This document shows, piece by piece, positions 10,176 through 22,010 of a DNA stretch of 64,000 bases. Positions within the stretch are counted from its first letter, which is position 1. Each line of letters begins with the position of its first letter. A program made the position numbers and the translations under genes. The stretch is from NCBI RefSeq assembly GCF_030704535.1, contig NC_081807.1, positions 1,405,001 to 1,469,000 of the forward strand, given 5' to 3'. Origin of the DNA: Vitis vinifera (lineage: Eukaryota; Streptophyta; Magnoliopsida; Vitales; Vitaceae). The notes below the pieces were generated by a model. That model was not told the origin of the DNA, did not search any database, and saw only the letters and a list, made by a program, of their open reading frames with translations.

Positions 10176-11455
10176 GTAGTAATAGTGATGGAGTCATCTT
10201 TATCTGGTTTTGTCCGGGTTCCTTTGGTTTAGTTGTTGTTGACTTCATCAGAGAGATTTGTTCGTTGTCCTTGGACCCTTCTGTTCTACTTTTGTGGACA
10301 CGGATTTTGGGGATGTGATTTAGAAAAAATATCATTCATTGACAACACGCCAAGCCGGAGGTCTTGTCACACATGTGGATATGCTTTCCATGACCCAACA
10401 TCACTACTTCAGAATTTTTAAGAAAATTAGACATGGTCTTGATCCATACTTTTTCCATATCTAATGAAAAGGCATCAACTAAGTGATGTCGAGAATACAT
10501 CTTAAATAATGAAGTCCATTTGCTTCTACCTATATAATCTTAGCCCCATTCATTTCTACCATCTTATTTATTTGTACCCTCCTTCAATTACCTAAATCTC
10601 GTTAAACATATTCAATGACCTTTTTGCTTGATAAGTAGCACCATGGTAACCTTAGCATTTTCCCACCTCTAAAAAATGAGAGCTAAAGAAGGAGAGCGGT
10701 TTGTGAGTTGATCTCAGATTGAATTGGACTAATGGTGACCCAGTTGACTACAGGCACTCCAGGGAGCAAACCCAGAAAACATAAAGATCGATGGACCATG
10801 AAAATCAAGAGAAACTTTCGTAAGTATTGCAGATATTTACATAGCCCAAGAGCATCGAGCCCAAAGTTTCATTAGCCCCTGCAGAAGTAATCCATGAGTA
10901 CAAATATAGGAAAAAGGACAACCCCTTTTGATACATACCAGGAATTTTGCAGTTCATCCCAAAAGCATAGACAATAAGGAAACAGGATGATCTAATTGAA
11001 AGTAGAATTCATCATATTCCATCCCCTATCATCTCAACTGGAAACTCATTTTTAATGGAGCAAAAAGTTGAATGCCAAGGCTATCATCAGAACCTGAAAA
11101 TATATTTTGAGGGGAAGAGAGCAAAGCAGTTGACAATTTCTGCAATGTAAATCAATTCCTCACCCATAGGAGTTGAATGATTTAGAAGAAGACACAATTG
11201 AACAACTAGAAATAGATGGTTCAGCATTAAGCATTAAACATTACGCTTTTCAGAGAACAAAAATCACAAATTGCAGATATCTAACAAGGAAACTCTAATC
11301 ACTGTAAACTAAGACATTGTGGGGATGTGAGAAGGGGAAAACTGCAGAGCTTCATTTCACTCACATCTGTTGCAGACCATAAGGAGATAACCTTTGTAGA
11401 CACTTTTTCCTATTACCGCAAAGCTGTTGCAGCACCATATATAACCTATTTTTCA
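10176..11455. other. Intergenic DNA and 3' UTR of the import receptor
   Basis: No gene is supported. The right part (about 11000-11455) should hold the 3' untranslated region of the minus-strand receptor gene. The rest is moderately AT-rich with only short spurious open stretches. Confidence 0.5.
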
Positions 11456-14400
11456 TCATTGTCCAAACTGTCCTTGTTGAGAATAACCAAGTAGCTTCCG
11501 GAGTAGAGGAACCAGACCAATTAAAGCTATTTGAAGCTGTTCTGAGCTATTCAAGCGTATGCTGACCTGCCCCGCTCCCCTATTATTCAAATTGACACGA
11601 CCAATCATGTTTGTAAACCTGCCAATAGGGATCTGGGACTGTATGTTGCATCCAATAGCAAGATCTCCATGCCAATCCATGATGGAGAGCCCAAGAGTTG
11701 ATAGCGAACGACCCAGAGGATGATCTTTATCTCTTAGGGTGGCCTCCAAGCTACCACCATAAGCAACATCACCACGGCCAGTCATGGCACCACCAGTCAT
11801 AACCAGCCGGATCCGTTTGTTAACAATCAATTTGTCTTCAAGTTTTAATCCAGCTGTTATGGCATCACCCAGGGCAGTAATAGAAAGACCAGCTGTTGCC
11901 TTATTTTTCCTAAAGTTACAAAATCTTGTCTCACTGCGCAGAGTATATGCCATGTCCTTTCCAACCGTCTGCATATCAAAACCTACAGAAGTTGCTTTTC
12001 CTTCCCCATGCTTAACTGAACTGGCTATTTCCATTTGGAGATTGGCATCCTTTTTATCCTTTGTAACCTGGCCTGAAAAAGAAACAGGTATCTTGTCCTT
12101 AATAGCAAACACTCTTTCCACATTTATGCCTTCATAACCAACGTCGTGATCCCAACCATGAGTTTCCAGAACAGGCCTCACAAGCCACTGGTTGGATGAA
12201 TCAAGATATCGATAACGGTGAGTTGGATTATCAGAATCAAAAGAAGCAGGCAAGGCCCAATCTGGCATGGGAACTGGCACAGATGCAGCACCACCACTTT
12301 CTTCTTCTGCGTTCTCGCTGTAGTCACTTGGTAAATCCTTAGAAGAAGCTGCCATTTTCTTCATCATCTTCCGTCGCTCTTTCTCTTCTTTCAACTGTTT
12401 CTTCATAAAAAGTTTTTCCCTATATTCCAGCTCATCATAATAAGCCTTCTTCTGAGCTCTAGTAAGCTTTGACAGCTGGGCTTTTGTCAATCGTCTAAAT
12501 GGTGGCAATTCGTCATATTCTGATTCATCATCTGAATCAGACGAGTCATCCAAATCCTCATCTAAAGTGTCCTCATCACCAACCTGCTCCTCTGGCAGTC
12601 TTACCTGTGGTCTTGATTGGAGAAGAGATGAGAGAAGGAAGGGTAAAGGAGGTGATCTTGATCGTGTTGTAAAAGGCTTTCCAGGTGGACTATCTTGCAA
12701 CTTTAGAAGCGTGTTTGCTTCAGCCAAAATCTTTGACGCAAAGGAGAGCAATAACAAATGAGGCTTCCAAATCTGACCATTTGGTAAAACTCTCTGCCCG
12801 GCCCTATTTGTTCTGCATGCAGAGTGGTTCTCTACCAAGGACACAGGGTTCATGAGCCGCATATCCCCAGCTGCCTGACGAATTGCTTGCTGGACAACAT
12901 GAGACCTCTGAGTGACAAACATATCATAACTTGAAGCAGTACCGTTTGGGCCATCAGGTGGAGCAGATGCTGCATGAGTAAGAACCACAATTGCATTGAA
13001 CCATATTGATGGTCCAAATATTTCAGTTATTGTGCGCAACAGCGGCATGTCACCAAAATCCCTGCTCTGCATGTCCAACCTATCAAGATACAGAACAATA
13101 TCTGGAGGGGTTTTCTTGATAAACCTTTTAACAGAGTGGAGGATCTTCTCATTCTGGCGTTGGTCTGACCAGGATGGTAGAAGGCCCGGAGTGTCAATGA
13201 CCCTTACCTTAATTCCCTGAACTGTTCCCACAACATCCTGAACCTTCTTTGTACCCACCTGAAAAGCATCAGTACTAAACTTCACTTCATCAAATATTGA
13301 GTTGATAGTTGCACTTTTACCCACTCCTGTCTTTCCAAGAACCATGATTGTGCAAGAGAAATCGAGGGGCTCTTGCCCTGCTGCCTCAAGCTGCTCAGCC
13401 ATGGCACTAGCACGGTCAAAGCTGAAGGCACCAACACGGCCCCCATTCCTCCCTCGTAGCTGTTCAGCCAATCCAAGTCTGTACAAGACTTGAGCCACGA
13501 CAACGTTATGGGGAGTCTGCCCAAGCCTATGAGCAAGCCGCAAAAACTTCACCCGTATCATCTGGAGTTTTTCACGGGTCTCATCATTTTCCTCAGCCTC
13601 CCCATTTCCAGCATCTTCAATGAGTTGAGCTTGTACCTGGGATGTGGTTCCATTCACTCGAGGCTGCTGCACCACACGCGAAGCAGGTTCCAACAGCGGG
13701 GCAGCACGCCCAAGGCCAGCAGGATGAGCAGGAGGAGGACCAGGATTTGAAGATCTTCCAGATGATGAAGCAACCTGTTCTGCGGGACGAATTTCTCGTT
13801 CCCTATTCCCTTGAATTTTTTGATCCTCCTTCTCCATGTTTGGTTCTTTTGTCTCCTGCTCCTCAAACACAACATATTTGTTTTTAACTTCAGCTACATT
13901 TTCCACAGCACGCTCCGGCTGAGGACTTATATTATCGGCTGCTGCCAATTCAGATGTGACACCTTGCTTTGTCTCACTCTTCTCAATAGTAGAATCTTCT
14001 ATGGCACATTGCTCCATCTCACTCTTTTCAATAGCAGAATCTTCTACAGAAGGTGACCTTCCTGTCCCTGAAGCGGAAACCCCTTCATCCACAGGAGTGT
14101 ACATATTAGCTGAAATGACTTTTGGTTCAGCACTTTCACCGTGATGCTCTGATTCCCACCTCACAGGACTCTCTTCCGGCTCCCTACTCTGGCTATCTTG
14201 ATGTTCTGTAACTAAGTTAGCCAAAGTTTCCCCCTGTTCCTCACCCTTATCCTCTCCATGCCTTGAACCAAGGCTAACCCTCAATTCCACATTGTTATCA
14301 TCTTGATGATCCGCATCCAAGCTAGTCAAACTATCATTTGCTTCTTGATACTTACCATCCACATATTCAGCATTAGATGAAGCACCTTTTAGCTCTCCAC

Positions 14401-15283
14401 TCTCCTCATTTTTACATTCCATGTCTAAGACAGGTTGATCTTCCTTCTGGTTTTCCCCCTTAGAGACGCCAGATGAAGTGTTTTTTGGCTCCCCGCTCTC
14501 ACCATCTTGATGTTCAGTATTCAAGGTGCTCGTCTTCAAGTCCTCACTTTTATTATCTTCATGCAGAAACCCTCCATTGGCTTCATGCTCATGATCAGAA
14601 TCAATGCCATTTTTACCCACCTTATTGGATTCTCCATTTTCAGAGTTTTCATAAGCCGGCCTTGCCTCCAAATTCAAATCATCTGAATCCTTGTTTTCAG
14701 ACTTCTCAAGTACCACACTAAACACCTCATCCACCTTATTCCCATCCTTCAAAAGGTCCATCCCTCCATCCATACCTGCATCAGACACCTCCTTCCCCTT
14801 ATCTTCTTCACTATCCACCAACCCAGTCAAATCATCTGTCACCACTTCCTTGGAAATACTTTCCTGATCAATGTTGTTTACCTTCCCAACCCCATCAACA
14901 CCCTCCCTATCCACTAAACCTTCCACTTCCGCTTCAACACCTCCCGCCACAGCCTGCTCACTATTCCTAACTTCACCAGAAACCCCAATTGCCTCTTCAA
15001 ACGTCTCCCCCTCATGCCCTACATTCAAATTCCCGTCAATCCCCACTGACTCTGAATCATCAATTACTTTACCATCCCCATCTTCATCTACAACAACATT
15101 TCCCGATTCCAATTTCATTGGATGATCCACCGCCTCCTCAAAAATCTCATCCCCTTCCGAATCCTTCGACTCATCCGACCCAGACACTACACCCTCTCCG
15201 ACTCTCTCCTCAAAAACCCTATCATCCACGCCCTTCATCTCCCCCAAATGGCTTATATCAATAGCTTCCACCCCATTTTCCAT
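11456..15283 (-). CDS. TOC132: Toc132/Toc120-type chloroplast preprotein receptor GTPase
   Basis: A 1275-residue TOC159-family GTPase of the outer chloroplast envelope. It recognises transit peptides and hands preproteins to the Toc75 channel; the Toc132/120 branch is linked to non-photosynthetic precursors. The N-terminal ~600 residues are the acidic, Glu/Asp-rich A domain. A GTPase domain follows, with the P-loop GKTGVGKS at 650-657 and the G3 motif DTPG from D697. An acidic linker and a basic, Lys-rich segment lead into the C-terminal M (membrane anchor) domain, which ends LLGYSQQGQFGQ. One uninterrupted coding exon is normal for the family. The start is ATG at 15283; the codon before it is GTG and is not a start. 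A 5'-UTR intron is predicted (donor at 15582 after CCAG; acceptor near 15313 or 15341). Arabidopsis Toc132 is 1206 residues, so the extra length is in the A domain. Toc132 versus Toc120 cannot be told apart here. Confidence 0.95.
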   Translation of the reverse strand: MENGVEAIDISHLGEMKGVDDRVFEERVGEGVVSGSDESKDSEGDEIFEEAVDHPMKLESGNVVVDEDGDGKVIDDSESVGIDGNLNVGHEGETFEEAIGVSGEVRNSEQAVAGGVEAEVEGLVDREGVDGVGKVNNIDQESISKEVVTDDLTGLVDSEEDKGKEVSDAGMDGGMDLLKDGNKVDEVFSVVLEKSENKDSDDLNLEARPAYENSENGESNKVGKNGIDSDHEHEANGGFLHEDNKSEDLKTSTLNTEHQDGESGEPKNTSSGVSKGENQKEDQPVLDMECKNEESGELKGASSNAEYVDGKYQEANDSLTSLDADHQDDNNVELRVSLGSRHGEDKGEEQGETLANLVTEHQDSQSREPEESPVRWESEHHGESAEPKVISANMYTPVDEGVSASGTGRSPSVEDSAIEKSEMEQCAIEDSTIEKSETKQGVTSELAAADNISPQPERAVENVAEVKNKYVVFEEQETKEPNMEKEDQKIQGNREREIRPAEQVASSSGRSSNPGPPPAHPAGLGRAAPLLEPASRVVQQPRVNGTTSQVQAQLIEDAGNGEAEENDETREKLQMIRVKFLRLAHRLGQTPHNVVVAQVLYRLGLAEQLRGRNGGRVGAFSFDRASAMAEQLEAAGQEPLDFSCTIMVLGKTGVGKSATINSIFDEVKFSTDAFQVGTKKVQDVVGTVQGIKVRVIDTPGLLPSWSDQRQNEKILHSVKRFIKKTPPDIVLYLDRLDMQSRDFGDMPLLRTITEIFGPSIWFNAIVVLTHAASAPPDGPNGTASSYDMFVTQRSHVVQQAIRQAAGDMRLMNPVSLVENHSACRTNRAGQRVLPNGQIWKPHLLLLSFASKILAEANTLLKLQDSPPGKPFTTRSRSPPLPFLLSSLLQSRPQVRLPEEQVGDEDTLDEDLDDSSDSDDESEYDELPPFRRLTKAQLSKLTRAQKKAYYDELEYREKLFMKKQLKEEKERRKMMKKMAASSKDLPSDYSENAEEESGGAASVPVPMPDWALPASFDSDNPTHRYRYLDSSNQWLVRPVLETHGWDHDVGYEGINVERVFAIKDKIPVSFSGQVTKDKKDANLQMEIASSVKHGEGKATSVGFDMQTVGKDMAYTLRSETRFCNFRKNKATAGLSITALGDAITAGLKLEDKLIVNKRIRLVMTGGAMTGRGDVAYGGSLEATLRDKDHPLGRSLSTLGLSIMDWHGDLAIGCNIQSQIPIGRFTNMIGRVNLNNRGAGQVSIRLNSSEQLQIALIGLVPLLRKLLGYSQQGQFGQ

Positions 15284-15822
15284 CACAAAATCCTCGAATA
15301 CCGCTTCAAAACCCTAGAACCAATCACACCCAACAAAAACCCTAGTCAAGAAAAACCACTAATAACCATCAAAATCAAAATCAAAGTAAAACCCACCTTC
15401 TAAAATCACAAAACAAGTGAACCCAGAAATGGATCCTTATACTACATACAAACATGCACAAAAAATTCAGATCTTCACTATGTTCTCTATACTTCGTCTT
15501 AGGGTTTTACAGAAAGTGAAAAAGAAAAACCAAAGCAATAACTAATAATTAAGTAAACAAACAACAAGCAGAAAAAGCGTACCTGGTTTTGTGGACGCTA
15601 GAGAGAGAAAGAGAGGAGGAGAGAGAGAGTTGTCAAGCAGTAGAATGAGGATCTTCTTCGCTTACCAGGAGATGAAATGCAGATAAGGGAGAATGGGCGG
15701 CTGAGAGTCGTAGGGGGTTCTGATCGGACGGCGTAGAAGGATGTAATGGTTTCATCATGGAAAACGCCAATCATGGTGACGTCGAATGAAGGGAAAAAAG
15801 GTCACCTGTTTTAACAAGGTGT

Positions 15823-15908
15823 CACGTGCAGAGATTAAGGAGGGTGAATAGACCGTTGATGTGATTTGGTGGGTTTTCAGCAACGGTGAAGATCCGTGCT
15901 GTCACGTG
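15823..15908. promoter_or_regulatory. Pair of G-boxes upstream of the import receptor
   Basis: CACGTG occurs at 15823-15828 and again at 15903-15908, the second inside the 10-bp palindrome GTCACGTGAC. Both lie roughly 170-260 bp upstream of the predicted 5'-UTR start of the minus-strand receptor gene. G-boxes bind bZIP and bHLH (PIF-type) factors, so light or ABA responsiveness is possible. The sites are seen; the function is inferred. Confidence 0.5.
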
Positions 15909-15910
15909 AC

Positions 15911-16819
15911 AGAAGATCACGGGACAAATCTAGAGCGTTGGTTTTAATAATTTTAAATTTATAATTATGATAATATTGAAAATAAATAAGAAAAATTATA
16001 TTATTTTATGAAATTAATAGATTTTCGATGTTTAAAATTACCATTTAAACCTCAACTAATTTTTAAGCTGTATTTAATTCCTAAAAAGGAAAACTAAAGA
16101 AAAATAAAAAAATAAAAATATAGATTTAAAATTAATAAATTATATTTTATAATATTTTAAACACATTACATTTATTTTAATCATCTTATATTAAAATTAA
16201 ATAATTTAAAGTTTTTTTATTTTTTTTAAAAACAAATCACATTTATTTCCTAATTTATTATATTTTATAAATAAATAAAAATTCATATCGAAAATGATAT
16301 CATCCAAAAATAATTTCCCATTCTTTTTATTACTTAAAAGCTATATTATGAACACACTTAAGCAATGTTTGCTTTTTTAATCACAATATTAAAATAATTC
16401 TTAATTTTGTTAATATTTGAATAGAAAATCACTTTAAAATATCATTTAAACATAAATTTGCGACAAACTATCTAAAATTAAGACTTAATTTAGAAAATAA
16501 ATTGTGGAAAAACATTTGACCCACACCAATACATACAAAGTGTTATCCAAAATCAACATGAATAAGAAATTAGAGTAAAAAAAAAAATTAAAAATACTTT
16601 CACAAAATCATAAATTATTTTCATTCAACCCCATAGAGCAAGAGGAATATTCTTGAATGGCAAAGAAAACAAACATATATAGCAAGCAAAGGAGAAGTTT
16701 GAGTAAACATTACTAAATGGGATGGATGGGCCACTTCTTTGGACTTTCATGGGTGTGATAGATCTACTTTCTTTTTCTTTTTCTTTTTCTTTTTTCTTTT
16801 TTCTTTTTTCTTTTTCATT

Positions 16820-16850
<31 letters not shown>

Positions 16851-17255
16851 TTTTCCTCTTCCTTTTAAGGTATAACCTACTCCTATAGGAGACACTTCCC
16901 CTTCAATATTAGGTAGATCTCCACACTTTCAATGTGCATGAAAGTTAGCTAGGGTATGAGAAGTAGAGCTTCCCCATGGGGCTTCACTTCCCTCCATTTA
17001 TATGTAATGTCACTTATTTGTGGTCCTCTCTTGTCACCACATATAAGGTTGAGTTGGGTAGGACTTATTAATATCATATAGTATCTTAATGTATTGGTTT
17101 TTTTTTTTTTTTTACATAGTTATGAATTTATTTTAAAAAATACGATACTTCACATTCATGTTAAAAATGTCTTTAAAAAAAATCGTCTCAATACAAATTC
17201 ATAAATCCACACTCATACTAAAATCTCACTTTGAAAAGACAACTATCTTAATTAA
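15911..17255. other. AT-rich intergenic DNA with a pyrimidine/TTTA simple repeat
   Basis: No gene is supported. A (CTTTTT)n tract followed by (TTTA)n lies at about 16768-16852. The block at 16070-16290 resembles the AT-rich insertion at 8021-8322 in order and composition, and may be a decayed non-autonomous element. Confidence 0.5.
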
Positions 17256-17866
17256 GGTGGCGTTTATTTTTTTTTATTTAATTCTAAATATAACTTAAAA
17301 TTGGTGGTGTTTATTTTTTCTACTTAATTTTAAATTAAATTTAAAACTAAATAGTGTTACATATTAGATTGCATATTTTTATAATATTTTATTTTTATTA
17401 AGGATTGAAAAATAAAGAAAAATCAATATATTACTTTTTCTATTTAAAGAAAACTAAATATTTTAACTTTTTCTATTCGGTCAACAATTTATAATAAATC
17501 ATAAAAAAAAAATTAGAAAAACAAACAACCTAAAATCTAAAAATAAATTACTTTCAGCAAAAAACTAAAAATAAATAAGTATCTACTTAATAATGTTAAT
17601 TCTAAATAGAATTTAATACTTAACATTCATATTAAGTATTAAGTATTAGGTTATTTGTTTTTATAATATTTTATTTTTATTAAATATTAAATAAATAAAT
17701 AAAGTCAACATGTTTCTTTTTCTATTTAAAAAAAGTAAAATATTTTAACTTTTTCTATTCAGTCAAAACTTTAGAATTAGTCATAAAAAAACAGAAAAAT
17801 AAACAACCTACAATTTAAAAGTAAATTGTTTTTAATAAAAAAAGACTAAAAAAATAAATACCCTCT
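17256..17866. repeat. Tandem MITE-like copies (one partial plus two fuller units)
   Basis: GGTGGCGTTTATTTTTT begins at 17256 and is repeated as GGTGGTGTTTATTTTTT at 17303. The unit from 17303 to about 17580 and the unit from about 17581 to 17866 share several blocks: TTTTTATAATATTTTATTTT, TATTTTAACTTTTTCTATTC, the CATAAAAAAA/AACAACCTA blocks, and an ACTAAAAA.AATAAAT end. The outer ends are inverted (GG.G.TTTATTTTTT against AAAAAAATAAATACCCTC). This looks like a head-to-tail dimer of a short AT-rich transposon. Confidence 0.7.
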
Positions 17867-20383
17867 AAGAAAAGAATAAAAAATGAAAGACAAGATATCT
17901 ATTAATAAAAAAAATGTAAGATTATATTTTTGAAAAATGAGATTTCTGCAAGTAAAATTATAATTTTTTTTAATGATTTTAAAAAGGATCATATTTTTAA
18001 AAATAATATTATTTAAATCAAAGTCCCTTAATTTATTTATTGGTATGCTCATCCCATCAAGATGGTAGTACCCTTTTTGGTATTATAAATTGGGCATAGA
18101 AGTGGGAGGATGAGAGCTAGATTCAATGAATGAGGTTTTGAGTGATTAATTCTATGTTCTCATAGTTTTTAATTTGAATGAATTTAAAAAGTTGTGGGAA
18201 CATGGAAAGAAGTTGAAGGGTGTGGAATTTGAGAAGATTGTGTGTTGGAAAAGTTGGAAGATATGAAAATTTTCAAAAGTTTGCTTATTGAAGAAATTGA
18301 AATTTTTTTGGAGTAATTCCATGTAGAAAAGTCCAAAGAAAAGGACTTTGATGATTTCTAGACTTTAATTTTTTTTAATTTTGATCTAATAATTGGCACT
18401 TAAATTTCATATAACACTTATAATTTATTATTAAAACATTTAATTTTCAATTTTATCAAGCAGTGTCTTATTAAATACAATAAAAGGTATTTTGTACTTT
18501 TTGATTTTTTTTATCAACCTTTGCAAGTGTAGTCAACAATAAGATGAATAAAGAAGACAAGATTAGTGTCAATGCGAATAAATAGTCCCTTTAATTTCAC
18601 AACAATAAATGTCTAAATTAATATTATTAAAAATTAAAAAATAAAGCATTAATTTCAAATTAAAAGTTTAATTGATTTCATTCTAAAAAAATAAAATTTA
18701 TTGAAAAATGGATTTTTTTTTCCTTAAAAGATAAGGACATAAAAAATAGAAAAAATAAAAAAACCAACAACAACAGCAACATTTCTAGAGTAGCTTTCCA
18801 TGTAATAAAATAAGGTCGAGAGCATTCCAATATATAAAAGATAGATTTGGGATGAAGATAAACAAATTAAGGACGAATTTAAGGTTTTTTTTTTTAAACT
18901 TGAGTTAGGGTAAGTGGGTTTGAGTATTGGTTTATACGGCTCCACCTTGTGCTAATTATGTATATTACTTAAATTATTTTTTTCATTTTTTCCTTCGTGA
19001 CACATAAAAAAAAAAAATCTATTTTTTAAAAAAATAAATTATAAAAATTTTAATATTTATGCATTTATTATATATACATATATAGCTATAAATTATTTGC
19101 CCTATCCCATTCTCACTCAATTTAAATTTTTAATTGGGATGAGAATGAAAATAGACTTTCATAAAAGGAACAAAGTTGGGATGAGTGTGATTAGTCTTAA
19201 ACCAACCTTTTTGTCATCCATAAACAAATTAAAACAAAATATCAAGAATATTAACGATTTTATTACTAAGTGTATAGACTCAAAAAGATTATATCATTCC
19301 ATATGTCAAAATCCAAGTAATTTTCACATCTCTACCCATCAAATAAAGTGTAATTTAAGAAGATGGTGAATTTTTTAACAAGACTTAAAATATCAAAGTG
19401 AAAACTTTAGAAAGAGTATTTATTAATCATTGTTCTTGTAAGCTAAATGATAGCATATTCTATGAGGATGACCAACACCTAACCTAAGTAATAGAAGACT
19501 ACCTTGAACCTAATTTTTATGAATAATCAATTGTATGGTTGTTGAGAATATAAAAGATTAAATTGAGACTTTGCAACTTAAAAACCGTATTAGAAAGTTG
19601 ATTTAAGCCCTTAAAAGATGACTTCAAAATTTAGGAGGTTTTAAGGTATCAAAAGTTCTCAAATGAAGTTTGGATAGTAGCAAAAGCATTGTCATAATAC
19701 ATGTGACCAACCTATAGGTCAAATCTCTTTGTATCATACTAAATATGGAAAAAATTGTCCCATTTCGTCATGTGTTTGACTTTTTGTGCATGTGATTGAT
19801 CATGTGGTTGATGTCTTACAAAGAATTGGTGTCTAGCGATTAGTTTGACTTCAAAAATTATAAATGTAACGTCTTAGACACATTTAATATACATCTAACA
19901 CACATAAATATTTGGTAAGTCATTGCAAGTCTTCTTTAAGATATGTAGAGTGCTTTGAACCTATATTTTTAAAGCACCTATACTTGAGCCTTAACTTGCC
20001 CACCTATTCTTTGAGAGAATTTTCTTGTATTGTTCATTTATTGTAATTGTTATAAAGTTGTGAGAAAGGTATGTGGGTAATGTGGGTGACAATCGAAGTT
20101 GTAAAATTGAAAGTTAAGTAATTCAAGTGTAAGAAATAATAATGAGACAATGAAAGTCCTGATTGAGAAAACTTTTGAAATAGTGAAATACTTTAAGACT
20201 TCTGGAGCAACTAGAATACATAGACGTATGCAAGTTATTGAATCATGATAAAATCATTTTTTTTACAACCATATATTGATTATGTTAAAATTTGCTAAAT
20301 TTTAAGATATTTGACTAACAAACCTAAGATAATCACCTAAAAGAAATAATGAATTAGATGATGGTTTTTTTTAAAAAAAAATT
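17867..20383. other. AT-rich intergenic DNA
   Basis: No gene, RNA gene or intact element is supported. Short open stretches (for example 19097-19369) have no recognisable domain and follow the AT-rich composition. Confidence 0.55.
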
Positions 20384-20639
20384 TGTCAAAATGTAATATA
20401 TTTTAACAAGAATTACAGCATAATGCAACGATGAATAATAAAAGTAAGCAAGCAGTAAAAAGTGAAGATTAGAGAATGCAAATAACGATTCCAACATGGT
20501 TCGACGTAATCTCACCTACATCCATAACCTCAAACTTCAATCCAAGCTTAGAAGTGCTTCACTATGTAAAGGATCCTCCAAACCAAAGAATCATTCAATT
20601 TTTACACTTTGTTTCTAGGTATTAATGAACATTTACAAT

Positions 20640-22010
20640 TGTGAAACCAAGATTTGGTTAATCTTGATTTTGATGATAACAAAACAAGGTTTAGAACTAA
20701 TGATTATATTTCAAGTGTAATTAGGCAAGATGATTTCCAAAGTGGCAATCACAAAGACAAATTATGTCATCGAGAAATCATGAAGAAGAAGACCACCTAA
20801 AAAAGAAGTGTTTTTCAAGACCCAAACTTTATAAGATCTCTTTGTAAAGTTGTTGATGCACTAGGATTTTCATGCATTACATTCTTTACTTATGCACCAA
20901 AATCATCCAAGAGTTATTTTGTTTTAAATATTTTAAAAATTGGATGATTTCATATTTTTCAACTAAAACCTTGTGTTAAATGTTTATCAAACTTGTTTTA
21001 AAAGGTTTTAAGTTGAAAAAGTTGGTTGTTGAGCCAAAAAACGACTCAGCCGGTTGAACCGGATAAGGAACTGGTCGACCGCAAGCTCAATCGATCGAGG
21101 TCCGAGTCAACCCCCAACTCAATTGGTCGAGGTCCGAGTCGACCCACAACTCAACTGGTCAAGGCCCGGGTAGACCCCCAGCTCAACCGGTCGATGGTGC
21201 AAAAAACTTTCTCTTTCTTCCAAAACGGTTGTTCAATCAGTCAAGGTTGAACCTCAACCGGTTGAGGTCCGGTTGAGGTTCAATGGTCACCTATCAAGCA
21301 TTAAATGCTGACGGCTAGTCAACCGGTTGACCCTTAGCTATACTGGTCGAACCCCCAAACGGCTAGTTTGACTTTTATTTTCTATAAAAAGGCTTCAATC
21401 TTCATTATTTTATGAACTTAACCTTCCCAAACTTTTCTTGATATTATTTGAGCGTTGAAAGAGTGTTTTTGAGTGCACCATTGTTCTAAAACTTGCATAT
21501 CCTTAGTGCACCTTTTAATCCTAGTTTTCTTGTATCATTTGAGATTAAAATTCTTGTGTTAGGATTTTTGTGAAATCATTGATTTGTAAACCTTTGAGAG
21601 GAAGTTTCTCAAGAATGTGGTATCTCTTAAGAAGTGTAAAGGGTGCTTGGAGCCAAAATTCTAAGAGGGTGAATCAGAACCATAATCCAATTGTATTGCT
21701 TAAAAGCTTGGTTTGGAAGCCTTAAATTAGTGGAACCTCAAGCTTGGAATTGAAGCTAGAGGAGAGTGGACATAGGCCGGGTTGCGCCGAACCATTATAA
21801 ACTCTTGTGTTTGCATTATCTCTTCCCTACTATTTAATTTATATGCAATTGTCGTTATATTAGTTATTATATACTTGCATATAAATTGTCTCTTACTTTC
21901 GCATAGTTTAAATTTGCAAAAAGAGACCATCACCCTATTCACCCCCCCCCCCCCCCCCTCTAGGGTGATTACTATAGATTGGATTAGCCTAAATTTTCTA
22001 ACAACAACCA
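20640..22010 (+). mobile_element. Inner solo LTR, plus strand, nested in the outer LTR
   Basis: It starts TGTGAAACCAAG at 20640 and ends ACAACAACCA at 22010, with TACAAT directly on both sides (20634-20639 and 22011-22016). Inside are GATTTTGATGATAACAAAAC near the start, a CCGGTTGA-rich minisatellite (21080-21200), a TATA box (TATAAAAA, 21383-21390), a CGCCGAACCATTATAAA / TTTGCATTATCTCTTCCC block, and the CATCACCCTATTCACC plus 17-C tract (21942-21958) seen near the 3' end of many plant LTRs. No protein domains accompany it. The 6-bp duplication is one base longer than is usual for copia elements; shifting the border by one base would give five. Confidence 0.85.
21080..21200 (+). repeat. 32-bp minisatellite inside the inner LTR
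   Basis: Three full 32-bp units (21080-21111, 21112-21143, 21144-21175) and a partial fourth follow the pattern C.CAACTCAA.TGGTCGAGG then TCCGAGTCGAC. They sit in the U3 part of the LTR, upstream of its TATA box. Confidence 0.85.

Noticed and set aside
15284-15286. Import receptor start one codon earlier
   Set aside because: That codon is GTG on the gene strand; the next codon is the ATG.
21026-21250. 74-codon frame rich in Arg, Ser, Pro and Thr near 21.1 kb
   Set aside because: It lies inside the inner solo LTR and reflects its 32-bp minisatellite.
21942-21958. Run of 17 C considered as an assembly error or structural motif
   Set aside because: A C-rich tract at this place is typical of plant LTR 3' ends; its exact length may be unreliable, but it needs no special explanation.
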